Assembly: GCA_017964055.1 (NCBI GenBank)
Contig: JAGCSS010000249.1
Location: 1-5,445, forward strand
Direction of reading: 5' to 3'
Length of the DNA stretch: 5,445 nucleotides
DNA from: Lachnospiraceae bacterium
Lineage (GTDB): Bacteria; Bacillota; Clostridia; Lachnospirales; Lachnospiraceae
The notes under the pieces: generated by a model
What the model saw: the letters and a program-made list of their open reading frames with translations, nothing else
What the model was told of the DNA's origin: nothing
Databases searched by the model: none
Part shown: positions 5,242-5,445 of the stretch, piece after piece
How the letters are laid out: each line of letters opens with the position of its first letter
Position numbering within the stretch: position 1 is the first letter of the stretch
Position numbers and translations under genes: made by a program

Positions 5242-5311
5242 AGCGTGTCTCCGGAAGTTTTACTCGTTGCCGCCCGTGCATACCGGATACAAAAAGGGGG
5301 CGGAAGAACCG
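5242..5311 (+). repeat. Right arm of the long inverted repeat closing the structured region
   Basis: Partner of 4853-4921. Key segments are GTCTC/CGGAAGTTTT (5247-5261), CGCCCGTGCA (5271-5280), ATACA (5287-5291) and GGGGCGGAAGAACCG (5297-5311). The last segment also forms the stem of the minus-strand terminator at 5291-5315, so one sequence serves two structures. Confidence 0.75.
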
Positions 5312-5315
5312 CCCC
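5291..5315 (-). terminator. Rho-independent terminator of the right-edge gene
   Basis: On the minus strand GGGGCGG (5315-5309), loop TTCTT and CCGCCCC (5303-5297) form a 7-bp GC-rich stem, followed by C and TTTTT (5295-5291). It starts 11 bases after the stop codon of the minus-strand gene at 5327. On the plus strand the nearest T tract (5324-5328) is eight bases further from the hairpin, so it is a poor terminator in that direction. Confidence 0.85.
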
Positions 5316-5326
5316 TTAACTGGTTT

Positions 5327-5445
5327 TTAAAGCAGATAATGATAATCGGTATAAACCGTCTTTATGATCTCGCGTATCTCCGCGCCCAGGCTGCAGTGCT
5401 CCGTGAAGGGCTCTTCGTCCGTGATAACGCCCCAGAGGCGTACGC
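5327..5445 (-). CDS. C-terminal end of an unidentified protein (partial)
   Basis: The minus strand is open from the window edge to a TAA at 5327-5329, encoding 38 residues that include WGVITDEEPFTEHCSLGAEI and end YTDYHYLL. No start codon for the gene is in the window. Coding is supported by protein-like composition in this frame, by stops or poor composition in the alternatives, and by the strong terminator 11 bases downstream in the same direction. I do not recognise the family, and 38 residues show no diagnostic motif. Confidence 0.6.
   Translation of the reverse strand, partial: VRLWGVITDEEPFTEHCSLGAEIREIIKTVYTDYHYLL

Larger units (their letters stand above)
4853..5311 (+). ncRNA. Candidate large structured noncoding RNA (or hyper-palindromic element), about 460 nt
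   Basis: The ends pair through an interrupted helix of about 54 pairs: 4853-4867 with 5297-5311 (15 perfect), 4874-4878 with 5287-5291, 4885-4894 with 5271-5280 (10 perfect), 4897-4902 with 5263-5270 (six pairs), 4903-4916 with 5247-5261 (14 pairs, one bulge) and 4918-4921 with 5242-5245. Inside are a cloverleaf-like domain (4953-5059) and hairpins at 4935-4953, 5072-5094, 5114-5124, 5127-5159, 5162-5178 and 5179-5240. Wobbles at 4877/5288, 4920/5243, 4938/4950, 4960/5052, 4991/5020, 4992/5019 and 5136/5154 are G-U on the plus strand but A-C on the minus strand, which favours plus. One position (4995/5016) points the other way. I see no tmRNA, RNase P, SRP or group II domain V hallmarks. I found no convincing plus-strand promoter, so transcription is unproven, and a non-coding MITE-like element remains an alternative. 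Confidence 0.5.

Noticed and set aside
5131..5319. 62-codon plus-strand open frame overlapping the same region
   Set aside because: It spans hairpins and the terminator, and its product resembles no protein family I recognise.
5335..5347. GATAATGATAATC, resembling two thirds of a classical Fur box
   Set aside because: It lies in the last codons of a minus-strand gene, next to its terminator and not near a promoter, so coincidence is more likely.

Overview
The window reads as chromosomal DNA from an anaerobic low-to-mid-GC Firmicute of class Clostridia, with a Lachnospiraceae- or Ruminococcaceae-like character. The evidence is strong AGGAGG-type ribosome binding sites, sigma-A promoters, a short-chain flavodoxin of the Clostridium beijerinckii / Megasphaera type, a DUF3793 protein and an XRE regulator fused to a zinc ribbon. 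No transposase, integrase, tRNA, rRNA or CRISPR array was seen.

Layout. Positions 1-1257 (minus) hold most of a citrate synthase gene whose 3' end lies outside the window. Positions 1258-1550 are a divergent control region. Facing right is a near-consensus promoter (TTGACA-N17-TAGAAT), with a perfect palindrome (GGTTAGC-AAAA-GCTAACC) over its predicted start and a second copy of that operator just before the next gene. The transcript it drives carries a DUF3793 gene (1551-2132) and a flavodoxin gene (2193-2615), and ends at a strong terminator (2667-2700). Two minus-strand genes follow: an XRE/zinc-ribbon regulator (2717-3481) with its own promoter, and a DHH/DHHA1 phosphoesterase (3606-4601) with a promoter near 4754-4782. 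The right edge (5327-5445, minus) holds the last 38 codons of an unidentified gene, followed by its terminator.

The most unusual part is the gene-free stretch 4853-5311. Its two ends pair through an interrupted helix of about 54 base pairs, starting with 15 perfect pairs. The interior holds a cloverleaf-like domain closed by 10 pairs, plus several further hairpins, many with three-base loops. Seven wobble positions fit G-U pairing only if the plus strand is the RNA, and one position points the other way. It looks like a large structured noncoding RNA of about 460 nt or a hyper-palindromic non-coding mobile element. I could not match it to a family I know.

Functional reading. The DUF3793-flavodoxin unit looks like a tightly repressed stress or metal-responsive electron-carrier operon. 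Flavodoxin replacing ferredoxin under iron limitation is the obvious model, but the repressor is not in the window. Citrate synthase probably makes citrate for 2-oxoglutarate and glutamate synthesis, and is controlled separately from the same intergenic region.
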